Below are positions 16,722 through 26,016 of a stretch of DNA of 64,000 nucleotides, one piece after another. The translations under genes and the position numbers were made by a program. The DNA lies in NCBI RefSeq assembly GCF_019355395.1, contig NZ_CP048829.1, positions 1,240,001 through 1,304,000 on the forward strand. Reading direction: 5' to 3'. How positions within the stretch are numbered: the stretch's first letter is position 1; each line of letters starts with the position of its first letter. The DNA comes from Chordicoccus furentiruminis. Its GTDB lineage: Bacteria; Bacillota; Clostridia; Lachnospirales; Lachnospiraceae. The notes beneath the pieces are model-generated. The model was not told the origin of the DNA. It saw only the letters and a list, made by a program, of their open reading frames with translations, and ran no database searches.

Positions 16722-18020
16722 ATGAACCGACTCTTAAACGCGATTCACCGCTCCCGGGCCTTCCGGGATCTCACCGATCAGGAATTTGCATGGGTCCTCT
16801 ACGATGTCGGCAATTCAGCCTTCACGATGCTGGCCTGCTCGCTGATCCCGATCTGGTTCAAGTCGCTGGCGATCGGAAACGGGCCGGGTCAGATTTCGTC
16901 GGACCGGGCCACCGCCTACTACTCGATCACAATTGCGGTCGTCACGGTCATCGTCGCCCTGCTCGGCCCCCTGATGGGCGCGCTGGCCGACCGCCGGGGC
17001 CGCAAGAAGATTTTCTTCTCCACCGTCACGGCGATCGGCGCAGCCGGCTGTCTCGTGAACGGCTTCACCGCTTCATGGCGGATCTTCATCGCCGTCTATC
17101 TGATCACACGCATTTTCTACAACGCGTCGCTCACCATCTATGACTCGATGCTGAACGATGTGACCTCCGGCGACCGGATGGACGCGGTCTCCTCCTACGG
17201 ATACGCCTGGGGCTACATCGGCTCCTGCTTCCCGTTCCTCGTCGCGCTGGCCGCGTATATCGCCGGCCCGGATATGCTGGGCGTGCTGCCCGGCCGCCTC
17301 TCGATGGCGGTCGGCTTCACCGTCACCGCCGTCTGGTGGATCCTCGTGGCGCTGCCGCTGATCCGAGGCTACCGTCAGAAGAACGACTCCGGCGACCGTT
17401 CCCACGCGGTCCGCGAGGCCTTCGGAAGCATTTTCCGGACCGTGAAGAGGATCGCGCTGCATGACCGCAAGGTGCTCCTCTTTCTGATCGCCTTCTTCCT
17501 CTATATCGACGGCGTCGGCACCATCATCGACAACTGCATCAACATCGGGACGGATCTGAATCTGAACGCCGTCGGCCAGGTAATCTTTCTACTGGCGACC
17601 CAGGTGGTGGCCTTCGCCGGCTCCCTTGTCTTCGCGAGGCTGACGAAGAAGCACGGCACCGTTTTTCTGATCTCGGTCTGCATCGCGGGCTACTTCTGCG
17701 TCTGCCTCTACGCGCTGACGCTCCGCACGCTGCTGCATTTCGCCATCCTCGCCTTCGGCGTCGGCTGCTTTCAGGGTTCCATCCAGTCCCTGTCCCGCTC
17801 GTACTACTCCCGCATCATTCCGCCGGAGCAGTCGGGCGAATACTTCGGACTCTACGACATTTTCTCAAAGGGCGCGTCCTTCCTCGGCTCCGCGCTGATC
17901 GCGGCCGTGAAGCTCGCCGGCGGAACCATCAACGTGGCGGTCGCCTGTCTCGCGGTCTTCTTCGCGCTCGGCTTCGTCTTCCTGCAGCTGGCTGACCGCG
18001 CACCCGCACGGGCGGAATAA
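16722..18020 (+). CDS. UMF1-family MFS transporter
   Basis: This 432-aa membrane protein has 12 predicted helices. The N-terminal motif EFAWVLYDVGNSAFTMLACS and the MFS loop LADRRGRKKIFF identify the UMF1 (Atg22/BtlA-like) subfamily. The substrate is not known; family members have been linked to amino-acid or small-molecule efflux. It follows the phospholipase-like gene by 79 bp and ends in a very strong terminator, so the two are probably co-transcribed. Confidence 0.9.
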   Translation: MNRLLNAIHRSRAFRDLTDQEFAWVLYDVGNSAFTMLACSLIPIWFKSLAIGNGPGQISSDRATAYYSITIAVVTVIVALLGPLMGALADRRGRKKIFFSTVTAIGAAGCLVNGFTASWRIFIAVYLITRIFYNASLTIYDSMLNDVTSGDRMDAVSSYGYAWGYIGSCFPFLVALAAYIAGPDMLGVLPGRLSMAVGFTVTAVWWILVALPLIRGYRQKNDSGDRSHAVREAFGSIFRTVKRIALHDRKVLLFLIAFFLYIDGVGTIIDNCINIGTDLNLNAVGQVIFLLATQVVAFAGSLVFARLTKKHGTVFLISVCIAGYFCVCLYALTLRTLLHFAILAFGVGCFQGSIQSLSRSYYSRIIPPEQSGEYFGLYDIFSKGASFLGSALIAAVKLAGGTINVAVACLAVFFALGFVFLQLADRAPARAE

Positions 18021-18025
18021 CCCCC

Positions 18026-18100
18026 GCACGGAAAAGCGGCGGCGGGATACGGATCTCTCATTCCGTATCCCGCCGCCGTTTTCCGTGCCGTCTTTTCTCT
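18026..18100 (+). terminator. Strong terminator after the UMF1 gene
   Basis: A stem of about 26 bp with one bulge pairs 18026-18052 with 18062-18088. It includes CGGCGGCGGGATACGGA, and the T-rich TCTTTTCTCT follows. It lies between convergent genes and can act on both strands because of the AAAA/TTTT inside the stem. Confidence 0.85.
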
Positions 18101-18130
18101 CACCGGCCTGCTTTGCCGCGTCCGGCCTTC

Positions 18131-19684
18131 TTATTTCTTCGGCATCGCATACCTGTCGGCAAGCGCCTCAAGGTCCGCCTCGTGCTCCGGCAGCCACTCA
18201 TCAAACTTAAGTCCGGTCGGCTGAATCATCCGGCCAAGCTCGACCAGGAAGGCCGGTATCTTATCCGCGAGCATCACGCGAGTGCCCGTCACCAGCTTCT
18301 CTTCGCCCTGCCGTGCGCATCCGCCGTAGGAGAAGAAGTAGGCATCCTTCATCCCCTCCTCGGTCTTCCGGGCGACGCCCCGCCAGCCGATCGCGCCGAT
18401 CTGCTGTGAGCCGCAGGAGGAAATGCAGCCGGAAATATGCATCACCGGCAATGTTCCGTTCGGGAAATGCTCCGGCTCCACCGCCGCGATGCAGTCCCGC
18501 AGAAGCTGCTGGGAGTCCGCGACGCCGATATCGCAGCGGCGATGCCCGACACAGGCGACCGACGCGGAGATGTCGTCAAAAGCGCCGCCCGCCGTCACCG
18601 CGAGGACACGCTCGGCCTCGTCTCCGGTCAGATTAATGACGAAGAGGCCGCCGTCATTGGCGAGCCGGATCTCCGTATCTTCCATCCCGAGGAGGGTCTT
18701 CCGGATCGACTCAAGCCGGTCAATCGGAAGATAGCCTCCGATCGGATGATAGGAAACGGCGCAGAGACCGTTCTGCTTCTGCGGCACGACGCGGGGATCC
18801 CGGGGCAGCGGCTGCGTCCCCTGCTTCGTCACGATTTTTTCCTCCACGTCAAGTGTCAGCGACCCCTGCTCGAGCACCTCCGCCAGATGCTTCCGGTACG
18901 CTTCCAGAAAACCGTCCGCCCCCATCGTGTCCTGAAGGAAGCGGCTGCGGGCCTTGTTCCGGTTCTCATAGTTTCCGTTTTCCATGTAGACATCCAGCAT
19001 CGTCCGCATGTAGTACAGGATGTTCTTCGGGTTGATATGAGACGCCACCTTCAGTCCGCATTTCGGCTTGATCCCGAGTCCCCCGGCCGCGTAAACGTCG
19101 AACGTGCCGTCCTCATTGGCCGCAAAGCCGAGGTCCTTGAACGTCGCGTGCGTCTCGTTGGCCGGCGAATCGGAAAACCCGATCTTGAATTTTCTCGGAA
19201 GCGGCTCCACTCCTGTGTACTGGAGCAGATAGCGGTCAGCGGCTGCCGCGTAGGGCTGCACGTCGAAGCAGCCGTCCCGGCTGACACCGGAAAGCGCCGT
19301 CGCGGAAACGTTGTTCGGATTGTCGCCGCCGCTCCCTCTCGTCACGATGCCGGCGTCGAGCAGTCGGAGAATCAGCCGCCGCCCCGCGTGCGGACCGAGA
19401 TCATGAAGCTGCAGGGCCTGGCCGGCTGTCACCTTGAGCACGCTCACCTTATACTGCCGGCAGACGGCGAGAATCGCGTCGGTCATCGCCATCGTCAGCC
19501 GCCCGCCCGGCACGCGGATGCGCAGCATCTGACGCCGGTCCCTCTGCAGATAGTCCCCGAAGCCGGTTGACACGGCCTTGTAGGCCTTGTCATCAATTTC
19601 CTGCTTCTCATACTGATGCGAAGCCGTCTCAAACGTCGTAAATTCATTCCTGAATCTCGAGAGAACCTCTTCCTGTGACTTCAT
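18131..19684 (-). CDS. Siroheme nitrite/sulfite reductase
   Basis: This 517-aa enzyme of the siroheme-[4Fe-4S] family has the cluster-binding pattern C-x5-C (ACVGHRRCDIG) and C-x3-C (SGCISSCGSQQIG). The two half-domains seen in ferredoxin-dependent nitrite/sulfite reductases are present. It would reduce sulfite to sulfide or nitrite to ammonia; the choice cannot be made from sequence. No siroheme synthesis, cys or nir genes are nearby. The ATG at 19684 is chosen over the upstream one because GAGGAGTGGAG precedes it. Confidence 0.9.
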   Translation of the reverse strand: MKSQEEVLSRFRNEFTTFETASHQYEKQEIDDKAYKAVSTGFGDYLQRDRRQMLRIRVPGGRLTMAMTDAILAVCRQYKVSVLKVTAGQALQLHDLGPHAGRRLILRLLDAGIVTRGSGGDNPNNVSATALSGVSRDGCFDVQPYAAAADRYLLQYTGVEPLPRKFKIGFSDSPANETHATFKDLGFAANEDGTFDVYAAGGLGIKPKCGLKVASHINPKNILYYMRTMLDVYMENGNYENRNKARSRFLQDTMGADGFLEAYRKHLAEVLEQGSLTLDVEEKIVTKQGTQPLPRDPRVVPQKQNGLCAVSYHPIGGYLPIDRLESIRKTLLGMEDTEIRLANDGGLFVINLTGDEAERVLAVTAGGAFDDISASVACVGHRRCDIGVADSQQLLRDCIAAVEPEHFPNGTLPVMHISGCISSCGSQQIGAIGWRGVARKTEEGMKDAYFFSYGGCARQGEEKLVTGTRVMLADKIPAFLVELGRMIQPTGLKFDEWLPEHEADLEALADRYAMPKK

Positions 19685-19720
19685 CTCCACTCCTCTTTTC
19701 CGCCGCGTGCCTTTTACGGA

Positions 19721-19838
19721 CATGCAGACCGTGCGCCGCCGGCTCCCGCGCCGGGCATGCCGTCTTCCCTTCTCACGGGCATGCAGGCCGTGCGCCGCCG
19801 GCTCCCGCGCCGGGCATGCCGTCTTCCCTTTTCATGAG
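19721..19838. repeat. Two-copy 59-bp GC-rich tandem repeat in the reductase leader
   Basis: Units start at 19721 and 19780, each opening CATGCAG(A/G)CCGTGCGCCGCC and differing at only a few bases. They lie between the predicted promoter (19888-19896) and the start codon of the sulfite/nitrite reductase, so they would be part of its 5' untranslated RNA. The opening core recurs at other gaps in the window. Confidence 0.9.
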
Positions 19839-19887
19839 TATACGGCTGTCTTTTTTCGGCACCCGTTTCGCCCTCACAATCTTATTT

Positions 19888-19896
19888 AGTATAACA
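19888..19896 (-). promoter_or_regulatory. Extended -10 promoter for the sulfite/nitrite reductase
   Basis: TGTTATACT on the minus strand is a TGn-extended -10. No good -35 is visible at the right distance. It implies a leader of about 195 nt. The rest of the 480-bp gap up to 20163 holds no gene that I can support. Confidence 0.5.
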
Positions 19897-20162
19897 CTGA
19901 ACCCGCCGCGACGATGTTGCCGGAGCAACAGGACAGGAAAAACAGGCGTTTTACGCGGCTTATTGCGCCGGTCTTTCCCGCCGGAAAAGCCGCTGGCCGG
20001 GCTTCCGGAGAGATCATATTCAGTCTATTCTGTCAAGTACCGGTTTTTCCGAATCATTCTGAATATCGGTTCTGTCGGCAGAAAGATTTTCATGGTAAAA
20101 AAAGACATAGAACAAGAAACATAATGTGAGGGGACATCATCACAACGACATGGAGGATAAAC

Positions 20163-20813
20163 ATGAAAAAGAAATACGCTGCACTTGCCTTAACTGCTGT
20201 CCTGGCTGTTTCCGCCGCCGTTCCGGCGGCCGCCGCGCAGAACACCGCTGAGAACGTGACCGCCAGCTCCGCCGAAGATCTGCTGCTCAGCATGGAAAAC
20301 ATCGATACCTCCGTCTATGAAGGCACATGGCTCAACACAGGCCTCGGTTTCGATCTGTACCTTCCGTCTGACTGGAGCGTGATCGAGCAGACCGAAGACA
20401 TGAAGGCAAACGACATCGTCTTCATGGCAACTGATCTTGAGAAGGGCTGGAGCGTCTCAATTTCCCAGTCTGACCTGAGTGACAACCCGGTTGGTTCGAA
20501 GCAGATCTACGAACAGCTGTCTTCTGATTCCAAGTACACCAACGTCATGAATGCCAATGCTAACGGCATCCCGTGCGTGACCTTCGATAAAGACGAGGAC
20601 AAGGTCTCCGGTCTTGCTTTCGCGGATGTGAACGGCCAGATGTACACCGTGATGGTCACACCGAACGACGACAAGGATTTCGTTCCGACGATGGAGAACA
20701 TCATCTATTCTGTCAGCCCGTCCGACACGACTTCCGGCGCTGAGTCTGCTGAGGACGTAGCCGTTTCCGTTGATGATTCCGCCATCTCCGGCCTTGAAGC
20801 TGCTGCAAAGTAA
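20163..20813 (+). CDS. Secreted protein of unknown function
   Basis: This 216-aa protein starts with a clear Sec signal peptide (MKKKYAALALTAVLAVSAAV, cleavage likely after PAAAA near residue 25). The mature part is acidic and opens with a segment reading NTGLGFDLYLPSDWSVIEQ, reminiscent of small secreted clostridial proteins. No catalytic motif or lipobox is visible. It is monocistronic: AT-rich upstream, a strong terminator directly after. Function not recognised. Confidence 0.8.
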   Translation: MKKKYAALALTAVLAVSAAVPAAAAQNTAENVTASSAEDLLLSMENIDTSVYEGTWLNTGLGFDLYLPSDWSVIEQTEDMKANDIVFMATDLEKGWSVSISQSDLSDNPVGSKQIYEQLSSDSKYTNVMNANANGIPCVTFDKDEDKVSGLAFADVNGQMYTVMVTPNDDKDFVPTMENIIYSVSPSDTTSGAESAEDVAVSVDDSAISGLEAAAK

Positions 20814-20827
20814 TTTCATCTGAAAGC

Positions 20828-20860
20828 AAAAACGGCCGCTCGTCTGAGCGGCCGTTTTTT
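20828..20860 (+). terminator. Terminator after the secreted-protein gene
   Basis: AAAAACGGCCGCTC / GAGCGGCCGTTTTT with a GTCT loop and a run of six T. It starts 15 nt after the stop. Confidence 0.9.
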
Positions 20861-20942
20861 ATGCTGATCACACTGACCGGTTGCACATATCGCTGCGCAC
20901 GAATCCCTGTCCGCATTCACGCCGGCGCGAATACACAGAACC

Positions 20943-20997
20943 GAAAACAGGAAGCACATCTGCCTCATTCTGACAGACGTGCTCCCTGTTTTCTTTT
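20943..20997 (-). terminator. Terminator after the ABC exporter operon
   Basis: The inverted repeat GAAAACAGG..AGCAC / GTGCT..CCTGTTTTC lies 13 nt beyond the exporter stop at 21010. On the minus strand it ends in CCTGTTTTC, and on the plus strand TTTTCTTTTCC follows, so it may work in both directions. Confidence 0.65.
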
Positions 20998-21009
20998 CCT
21001 GTGATCATT

Positions 21010-23001
21010 TTATTCGAGCTCGAACGCACCCGTATACAGCTGGTAGTACGTTCCCTTCTGTTTCAGCAGATCGTCGTGCGTGCCGCGTTCGATGATCCGG
21101 CCGTGATCCAGCACCATGATCGCGTCCGAGTTCCGGACCGTCGAAAGCCTGTGCGCGATGACGAACACGGTGCGGCCCTTCATCAGATTGTCCATTCCCT
21201 TCTGCACAAGCGCCTCGGTCCGCGTATCGATGGAAGAGGTCGCCTCATCCAGGATCATCACCGGCGGATCCGCCACCGCCGCGCGGGCGATGGAGATCAG
21301 CTGCCGCTGGCCCTGTGAAAGCTGCGAGCCGTTCGCCGTCAGCATCGTCTGATACCCGTCGGGCAGCCGGGTGATGAAGTCATCGGCGTTGGCGAGTCGG
21401 GCCGCCTCGACGCACTCCTCGTCCGTGGCGTCCAGTCTGCCGTACCGGATGTTTTCCATCACGGTACCGGTGAAGAGGTTCACGTCCTGAAGCACCACGC
21501 CGAGAGAGCGGCGGAGATCCGGCTTGCGGATCTTGTTGATGTTGATGCCGTCGTAGCGGATCTTACCGTCCGGGATATCGTAGAAACGGTTGATCAGATT
21601 GGTGATCGTCGTCTTCCCCGCGCCGGTGGCGCCGACGAAGGCGATCTTCTGGCCCGGCTTCGCATAGAGCGAAATGTCGTGGAGTACCTGTTTTTCCGGC
21701 GTGTATCCGAAATCCACATGCTCAAGCACCACGTCGCCGCGCAGCTCCACGTAGGTGGTCGTCAGATCCGCTTTGTGGAAATGCTTCCACGCCCACATCC
21801 CGGTCGGCCGATCCGACTCGACGATCTCACCGGCTGCATTTCTCTCCGCGTTGACCAGCGTGACATATCCCTCGTCCTGCTCCGGCTGCTGATCGATGAG
21901 GTCAAAGACGCGTCCCGCGCCCGCAAGTCCCATCGTGATCATCGGAACCTGCATCGACACCTGACCGACGGTCTGGGACAGCTGGCGCGCCATGCTCAGA
22001 AACGAGATGATGATGCCGGCCGTCATCGTACCGAGACCGCCGAGGCCGACATTACGTGCACCTAAGTAAGCCATCGTCGCGCCGGTGAACGCCAGCAGCA
22101 CGTACATCAGGTTGCCGACGTTCATCAGAATCGGCATCAGCACGTTGCCGGCGGCGTTCGCCCGGTTGCTGTCCTCAAAGAGCTGCTCGTTGATCTTCAT
22201 GAAATCCTTCTCGGATTCCTCCTCGTGACAGAAGACCTTGATGACCTTCGTGCCTTCCATCATCTCCTCGACGAAGCCCTCTTCCTTAGCGAGCGACCCC
22301 TGCTGTCTCACCATGAAGCGGGCGGAATCGCCGGCGAATTTCTTCGAGATCCGCGACATCACGAACAGAACCACAAGAACGGCGAGCGTAAGCCAGACGC
22401 TGTAATAAAGCATCATGATGAAGATCGCCGCGATCGCGAGCATCGACTGGATCACCATCGGGATCGACTGGCCGATCATCTGCCGGATCGCGTCGGTGTC
22501 GTTGGTATACGTGCTCATGATGTCGCCGTGAGCATGCGTGTCAAAATAACGGATCGGAAGGCTCTGCATCCGGTTGAACATATCTCTCCGGAAATCGTCC
22601 AGCGTTCCCTGCGTCACCGTCGCCATCAGTCTGGTGTAGATCAGTGACGCCATGACACCGGCCGCGTAGATGCAGGCCATCGTGGTCACGATCCGAATGA
22701 GCTGCGGCCAGACCGTGTCAAGCCCCTCCGTGATGCCCGGCGTGATGCAGTCGTCGATGAGCCGCTGCAGGAAGGATACCGCCACTGTGGATGCGATGCC
22801 CGCGATCACGATGCAGACGAGGACCACGGTCAGACGTGCCCGGTAATGGGCGAACACATATTTCATCAGGCGGCCGAAGGTTCCTTTTTTAACCGGAAGC
22901 GCCTCGCGGCCTTTCTTCCGCCCCGGCCTGCTCTCCGCATCGTCCGGTCTGACCTTCTCCTCCGGCCGGACCGCTTCATTTTTCTTTTCCATCGCCTTCA
23001 C
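21010..23001 (-). CDS. ABC exporter half, membrane-ATPase fusion (second subunit)
   Basis: This 663-aa half-transporter has a charged N-terminal extension of about 40 residues, a six-helix exporter domain (about 50-360) and an ATPase domain with Walker A GATGAGKT, signature LSQGQRQL and Walker B VMILDEATSSID. A roughly 60-residue insert rich in acidic residues separates the two domains. It overlaps the preceding ABC gene by 4 bp and would form a heterodimer with it. MarR control suggests a drug or toxic-compound exporter. Confidence 0.9.
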   Translation of the reverse strand: MKAMEKKNEAVRPEEKVRPDDAESRPGRKKGREALPVKKGTFGRLMKYVFAHYRARLTVVLVCIVIAGIASTVAVSFLQRLIDDCITPGITEGLDTVWPQLIRIVTTMACIYAAGVMASLIYTRLMATVTQGTLDDFRRDMFNRMQSLPIRYFDTHAHGDIMSTYTNDTDAIRQMIGQSIPMVIQSMLAIAAIFIMMLYYSVWLTLAVLVVLFVMSRISKKFAGDSARFMVRQQGSLAKEEGFVEEMMEGTKVIKVFCHEEESEKDFMKINEQLFEDSNRANAAGNVLMPILMNVGNLMYVLLAFTGATMAYLGARNVGLGGLGTMTAGIIISFLSMARQLSQTVGQVSMQVPMITMGLAGAGRVFDLIDQQPEQDEGYVTLVNAERNAAGEIVESDRPTGMWAWKHFHKADLTTTYVELRGDVVLEHVDFGYTPEKQVLHDISLYAKPGQKIAFVGATGAGKTTITNLINRFYDIPDGKIRYDGININKIRKPDLRRSLGVVLQDVNLFTGTVMENIRYGRLDATDEECVEAARLANADDFITRLPDGYQTMLTANGSQLSQGQRQLISIARAAVADPPVMILDEATSSIDTRTEALVQKGMDNLMKGRTVFVIAHRLSTVRNSDAIMVLDHGRIIERGTHDDLLKQKGTYYQLYTGAFELE

Positions 23002-24731
23002 GCCTCCTTTCCCTTCATCTGTGAATCGTAGGTTTCACGATAAATGCCGTTCTTCGCCATCAGCTCCGCGTGCGTCCCCTGCTCGACGATCCGTCCGCCG
23101 TCCATCACGAGAATCTGATCCGCGTCCTCGACCGAGGAAACACGCTGCGCGATGATGATCTTCGTGGTCTCCGGGATCTCCTCCCGGAAGGCACGGCGGA
23201 TCAGCGCGTCGGTCTTCGTATCGACCGCGGATGTGGAATCGTCCAGAATCAGAATCTTCGGCTTCTTCAGCAGAGCGCGGGCAATGCAGAGCCGCTGCTT
23301 CTGTCCGCCGGAGACATTCGATCCGCCCTGCTCGATGTAGGTGTCATACTTCATCGGGAACTGCTGGACGAACTCGTCCGCCTGGCTCAGACGGCAGGCG
23401 CGGAGAATCTCCTCGTCCGTCGCGTCCTTCTTTCCCCACCTCATATTCTCGGAAATGGTACCCGAGAACAGGACATTCTTCTGAAGCACGACCGCCACGG
23501 CGTTCCGGAGCGACTTGAGATCGTACTTCCGGACGTCGAGGCCGCCCACGTCCACTTCGCCCTCCGTGACGTCATAGAACCGCGGGATCAGCTGAACCAG
23601 CGTCGTCTTGGAGGAGCCGGTCGATCCGATGATGCCTACCGTCGAACCGGACGGAATCGTCAGATTAATGTCCGAAAGTGCCATCTTCTTTCCGTGCTTC
23701 GAATACTTGAACGAGACATTCCGGAAGGAAATGCTGCCGTCGGGGATTTCGGTGGCGCCGTTCTCCGGTGAAGTCAGCGTGCTCCGGAAGCTCAGAACCT
23801 CCGTGATTCGCTCCGCCGATTCCTGAGAGATGATCGTCATGACGAATACCATCGTCAGCATCATCATCGCGGCGAGGATCTGCACGCCGTAGCTGATCAG
23901 GGAGGACAGCTCGCCGGTCGTGAGCGCCGTGGCGCCCGTGCTGATAATGAGGCGCGCCCCGAAGTAGCTGACCAGCAGCATCGACATATAGATGCTGGCC
24001 ATCATGATCGGACTGTGGAACGCGAGGATTTTCTCCGCACGAGTGAAGTCGCGCCGTACCTCCTCCGAGGCCCGGCCGAATTTTTCCTTCTCATAGTCCT
24101 CGCGGACGAAGGATTTGACGACCCGGATTCCGCTGACATTCTCCTGAACGGAATTGTTCATGGCGTCGTATTTCTTGAAAATGCGCACGAAAATCGGATG
24201 AACCCCGGCCGCGATTCCGAACAGCGAGACTCCCGTCACCGGAAGAATCACGAGAAAGATCAGCGACATGCGGCTGTTGATGTGCCACGCCATGATGACC
24301 GAAAAGACGATCATGAGCGGCGTCCGTACCGCGGTGCGGATGATCATCTGATACGCGTTCTGCACGTTCGTAACGTCCGTGGTCATCCGTGTTACCAGCG
24401 AGGACGTGGAGAAGCGGTCCACATCCGCGAAGGAAAATCGCTGAATCTGAAAAAACATGTCCTGGCGAAGGTTCTTCGCAAAGCCCGTCGAGCCTTTGGC
24501 CGCCTGACGCGCCGCCATCTGCCCGCAGAACAGCGATCCCATCGACATCACGACCAGCACCGCGCCGTCCGTCAGGATCGGCGTCATGGACGACCCGTTC
24601 ATGTGGTCGATGAGAGACGCCATGGCCAGCGGGATAATGCACTCGAGAATGACCTCCATGGATACGAAAAGCGGCGACAGAAGCGACGGCTTTCTGTACT
24701 CTCTGAGGCTTTTCAGCAGTGTCCTAACCAT
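22998..24731 (-). CDS. ABC exporter half, membrane-ATPase fusion (first subunit)
   Basis: This protein of about 577 aa has a six-helix exporter domain followed by an ATPase with Walker A GSTGSSKTTL, signature VSGGQKQR and Walker B ILILDDSTSAVD. The residue after Walker B is Asp (DD) rather than Glu, so its ATP site is probably the degenerate one of the heterodimer, a pattern known from BmrCD/TM287-288. ATG 24731 is used; a TTG at 24740 directly abutting the marR stop is the alternative, with AAGGAG upstream of both. Confidence 0.9.
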   Translation of the reverse strand: MVRTLLKSLREYRKPSLLSPLFVSMEVILECIIPLAMASLIDHMNGSSMTPILTDGAVLVVMSMGSLFCGQMAARQAAKGSTGFAKNLRQDMFFQIQRFSFADVDRFSTSSLVTRMTTDVTNVQNAYQMIIRTAVRTPLMIVFSVIMAWHINSRMSLIFLVILPVTGVSLFGIAAGVHPIFVRIFKKYDAMNNSVQENVSGIRVVKSFVREDYEKEKFGRASEEVRRDFTRAEKILAFHSPIMMASIYMSMLLVSYFGARLIISTGATALTTGELSSLISYGVQILAAMMMLTMVFVMTIISQESAERITEVLSFRSTLTSPENGATEIPDGSISFRNVSFKYSKHGKKMALSDINLTIPSGSTVGIIGSTGSSKTTLVQLIPRFYDVTEGEVDVGGLDVRKYDLKSLRNAVAVVLQKNVLFSGTISENMRWGKKDATDEEILRACRLSQADEFVQQFPMKYDTYIEQGGSNVSGGQKQRLCIARALLKKPKILILDDSTSAVDTKTDALIRRAFREEIPETTKIIIAQRVSSVEDADQILVMDGGRIVEQGTHAELMAKNGIYRETYDSQMKGKEA

Positions 24732-24740
24732 ACGATGCAA

Positions 24741-25214
24741 TCACTCCTTTCCTTCTTCCGCCGCCTCCGCGGCTGCCCCGGTCCGCACGGCGCAGCCGGG
24801 ATCAAGATTATTCAGAACCCTTGTCAGCAGCGTCTGCAGTGTTTTCCTTTCCTGATCCGTGAAGCCCCTCATCAGTTCCTCGTTTAAACGGTTCCGCCGC
24901 TTGGCCGCTCGCGCAGCTCCCTCATCAGCGCGGGCAGTGAGCGTCAGAAGGCGGTTCCGCCGGTCCTCCGGATCGACGGAAACCGTGATGAAGCCGTTTC
25001 GCTGCAGACGGGAAACCAGCCCGACAACGGTGGGATGCGCCACATCAAGGTGCGCCTCGACCGTCTTCTGCGTCGTGGATCCGCCGTTCGCCCGGAGGCA
25101 CCCCAGCACGCGGACCTGCTCGAAGGTCAGTCCTTCCTTCTTCATCTCCGCGTCAGCCCGCTGATGCATCCGGATACTGATACGCTTCAGCAGAAGCGGA
25201 ATCGAATCGTCCAA
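24741..25214 (-). CDS. MarR-family transcriptional regulator
   Basis: This 157-aa winged-helix regulator has the MarR core (EQVRVLGCLRANGGSTTQKTV...VVGLVSRLQRNGFITVSVDPEDRRNRLLTLT). It is the first gene of the exporter operon and probably represses it. It starts at a TTG, supported by AAAGGAGG five bases upstream. A perfect 14-bp palindrome at 25232-25245 between promoter and gene is the likely binding site. The C-terminal tail is Ala/Glu-rich. Confidence 0.9.
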   Translation of the reverse strand: MDDSIPLLLKRISIRMHQRADAEMKKEGLTFEQVRVLGCLRANGGSTTQKTVEAHLDVAHPTVVGLVSRLQRNGFITVSVDPEDRRNRLLTLTARADEGAARAAKRRNRLNEELMRGFTDQERKTLQTLLTRVLNNLDPGCAVRTGAAAEAAEEGKE

Positions 25215-25231
25215 TTGACCCTCCTTTGATT

Positions 25232-25252
25232 TGTAGCCGGCTACATATTAAC
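25232..25252 (-). promoter_or_regulatory. MarR operator palindrome and promoter
   Basis: TGTAGCCGGCTACA (25232-25245) is a perfect palindrome 18 bp upstream of the marR start. A -10-like TAATAT on the minus strand abuts it (25247-25252), so binding would block transcription of the regulator and exporter. Confidence 0.65.
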
Positions 25253-25296
25253 GATTAGCGAGTATATACCCGCTCTCGAAAATTGTAAAGAACGAA

Positions 25297-25971
25297 TTAT
25301 TCCTTTTCCTGTTTTTCCCAGGAGGGCCGGACCGTCTGATGCATTGTCTTTCCCGTCACCGGGTGGAAAAAGGTAAGCTCCGCGGCGCAGAGTGCGATGC
25401 CCCCGCGCGGAAGCGGCGGCGCCGTTTCCGCCGCGCCGTACTTCCGGTCGCCCGCGATCGGCATCCCCGCGTGCGCGAGCTGCGCCCGGATCTGATGATG
25501 CCGCCCCGTCTTCAGCGTGATCTCAAGCGTCCGGTCTCCGACTCTCCTCCAGGAAAGCTCGCTCCGCTTCGGCGCGCCGCGGCCCGTCCGTTTCTCCTTC
25601 GGCTCCGGCACGACGCGGGTCCGGTTGGTTCCCGGCTCCTTCTCAAGCCAGTCGACGAGCGTTCCCTCCTCTCCCGGGATCGTTCCCCCGACCAGCGTCC
25701 GGTAGCGCCTTACGATCCGGCCGGCCCGCTGCTGTTCCGAAAGAGCGGCCGCCGCCTTCGGATTCTTTGCAAACAGGACGATGCCTTCCACCGGCTGATC
25801 GATCCGGTGAACGGGAAACACATCGCCGCTCCGTCCCTGCTCCCTTAAGCGCAGCCGCAACCGGCTCACAAGGTCCGCCTCCGTCACATTGGCCGATTCC
25901 ACTGCCATCCCGGCCGGCTTCCAGACGACAAGGACCGAACGGTCCTCATACAAGATCTTCATCTCTGCCAT
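25297..25971 (-). CDS. RluA-family RNA pseudouridine synthase
   Basis: This 224-aa enzyme isomerises uridine to pseudouridine in rRNA or tRNA. It has the family motif with catalytic Asp in FPVHRIDQPVEGIVLFAK and the later KTGRHHQIRAQLAHAGMPIAGD. No S4 domain is present and it is shorter than RluC/RluD (about 300 aa), like single-domain RluA relatives. The exact target base is not predictable. The gene lies between marR and the MATE gene on the minus strand. Confidence 0.9.
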   Translation of the reverse strand: MAEMKILYEDRSVLVVWKPAGMAVESANVTEADLVSRLRLRLREQGRSGDVFPVHRIDQPVEGIVLFAKNPKAAAALSEQQRAGRIVRRYRTLVGGTIPGEEGTLVDWLEKEPGTNRTRVVPEPKEKRTGRGAPKRSELSWRRVGDRTLEITLKTGRHHQIRAQLAHAGMPIAGDRKYGAAETAPPLPRGGIALCAAELTFFHPVTGKTMHQTVRPSWEKQEKE

Positions 25972-26016
25972 TGGCGTGCCTCCTTTGCCGCCTGCTGATC
26001 TCCAGTCCGTTTCACT

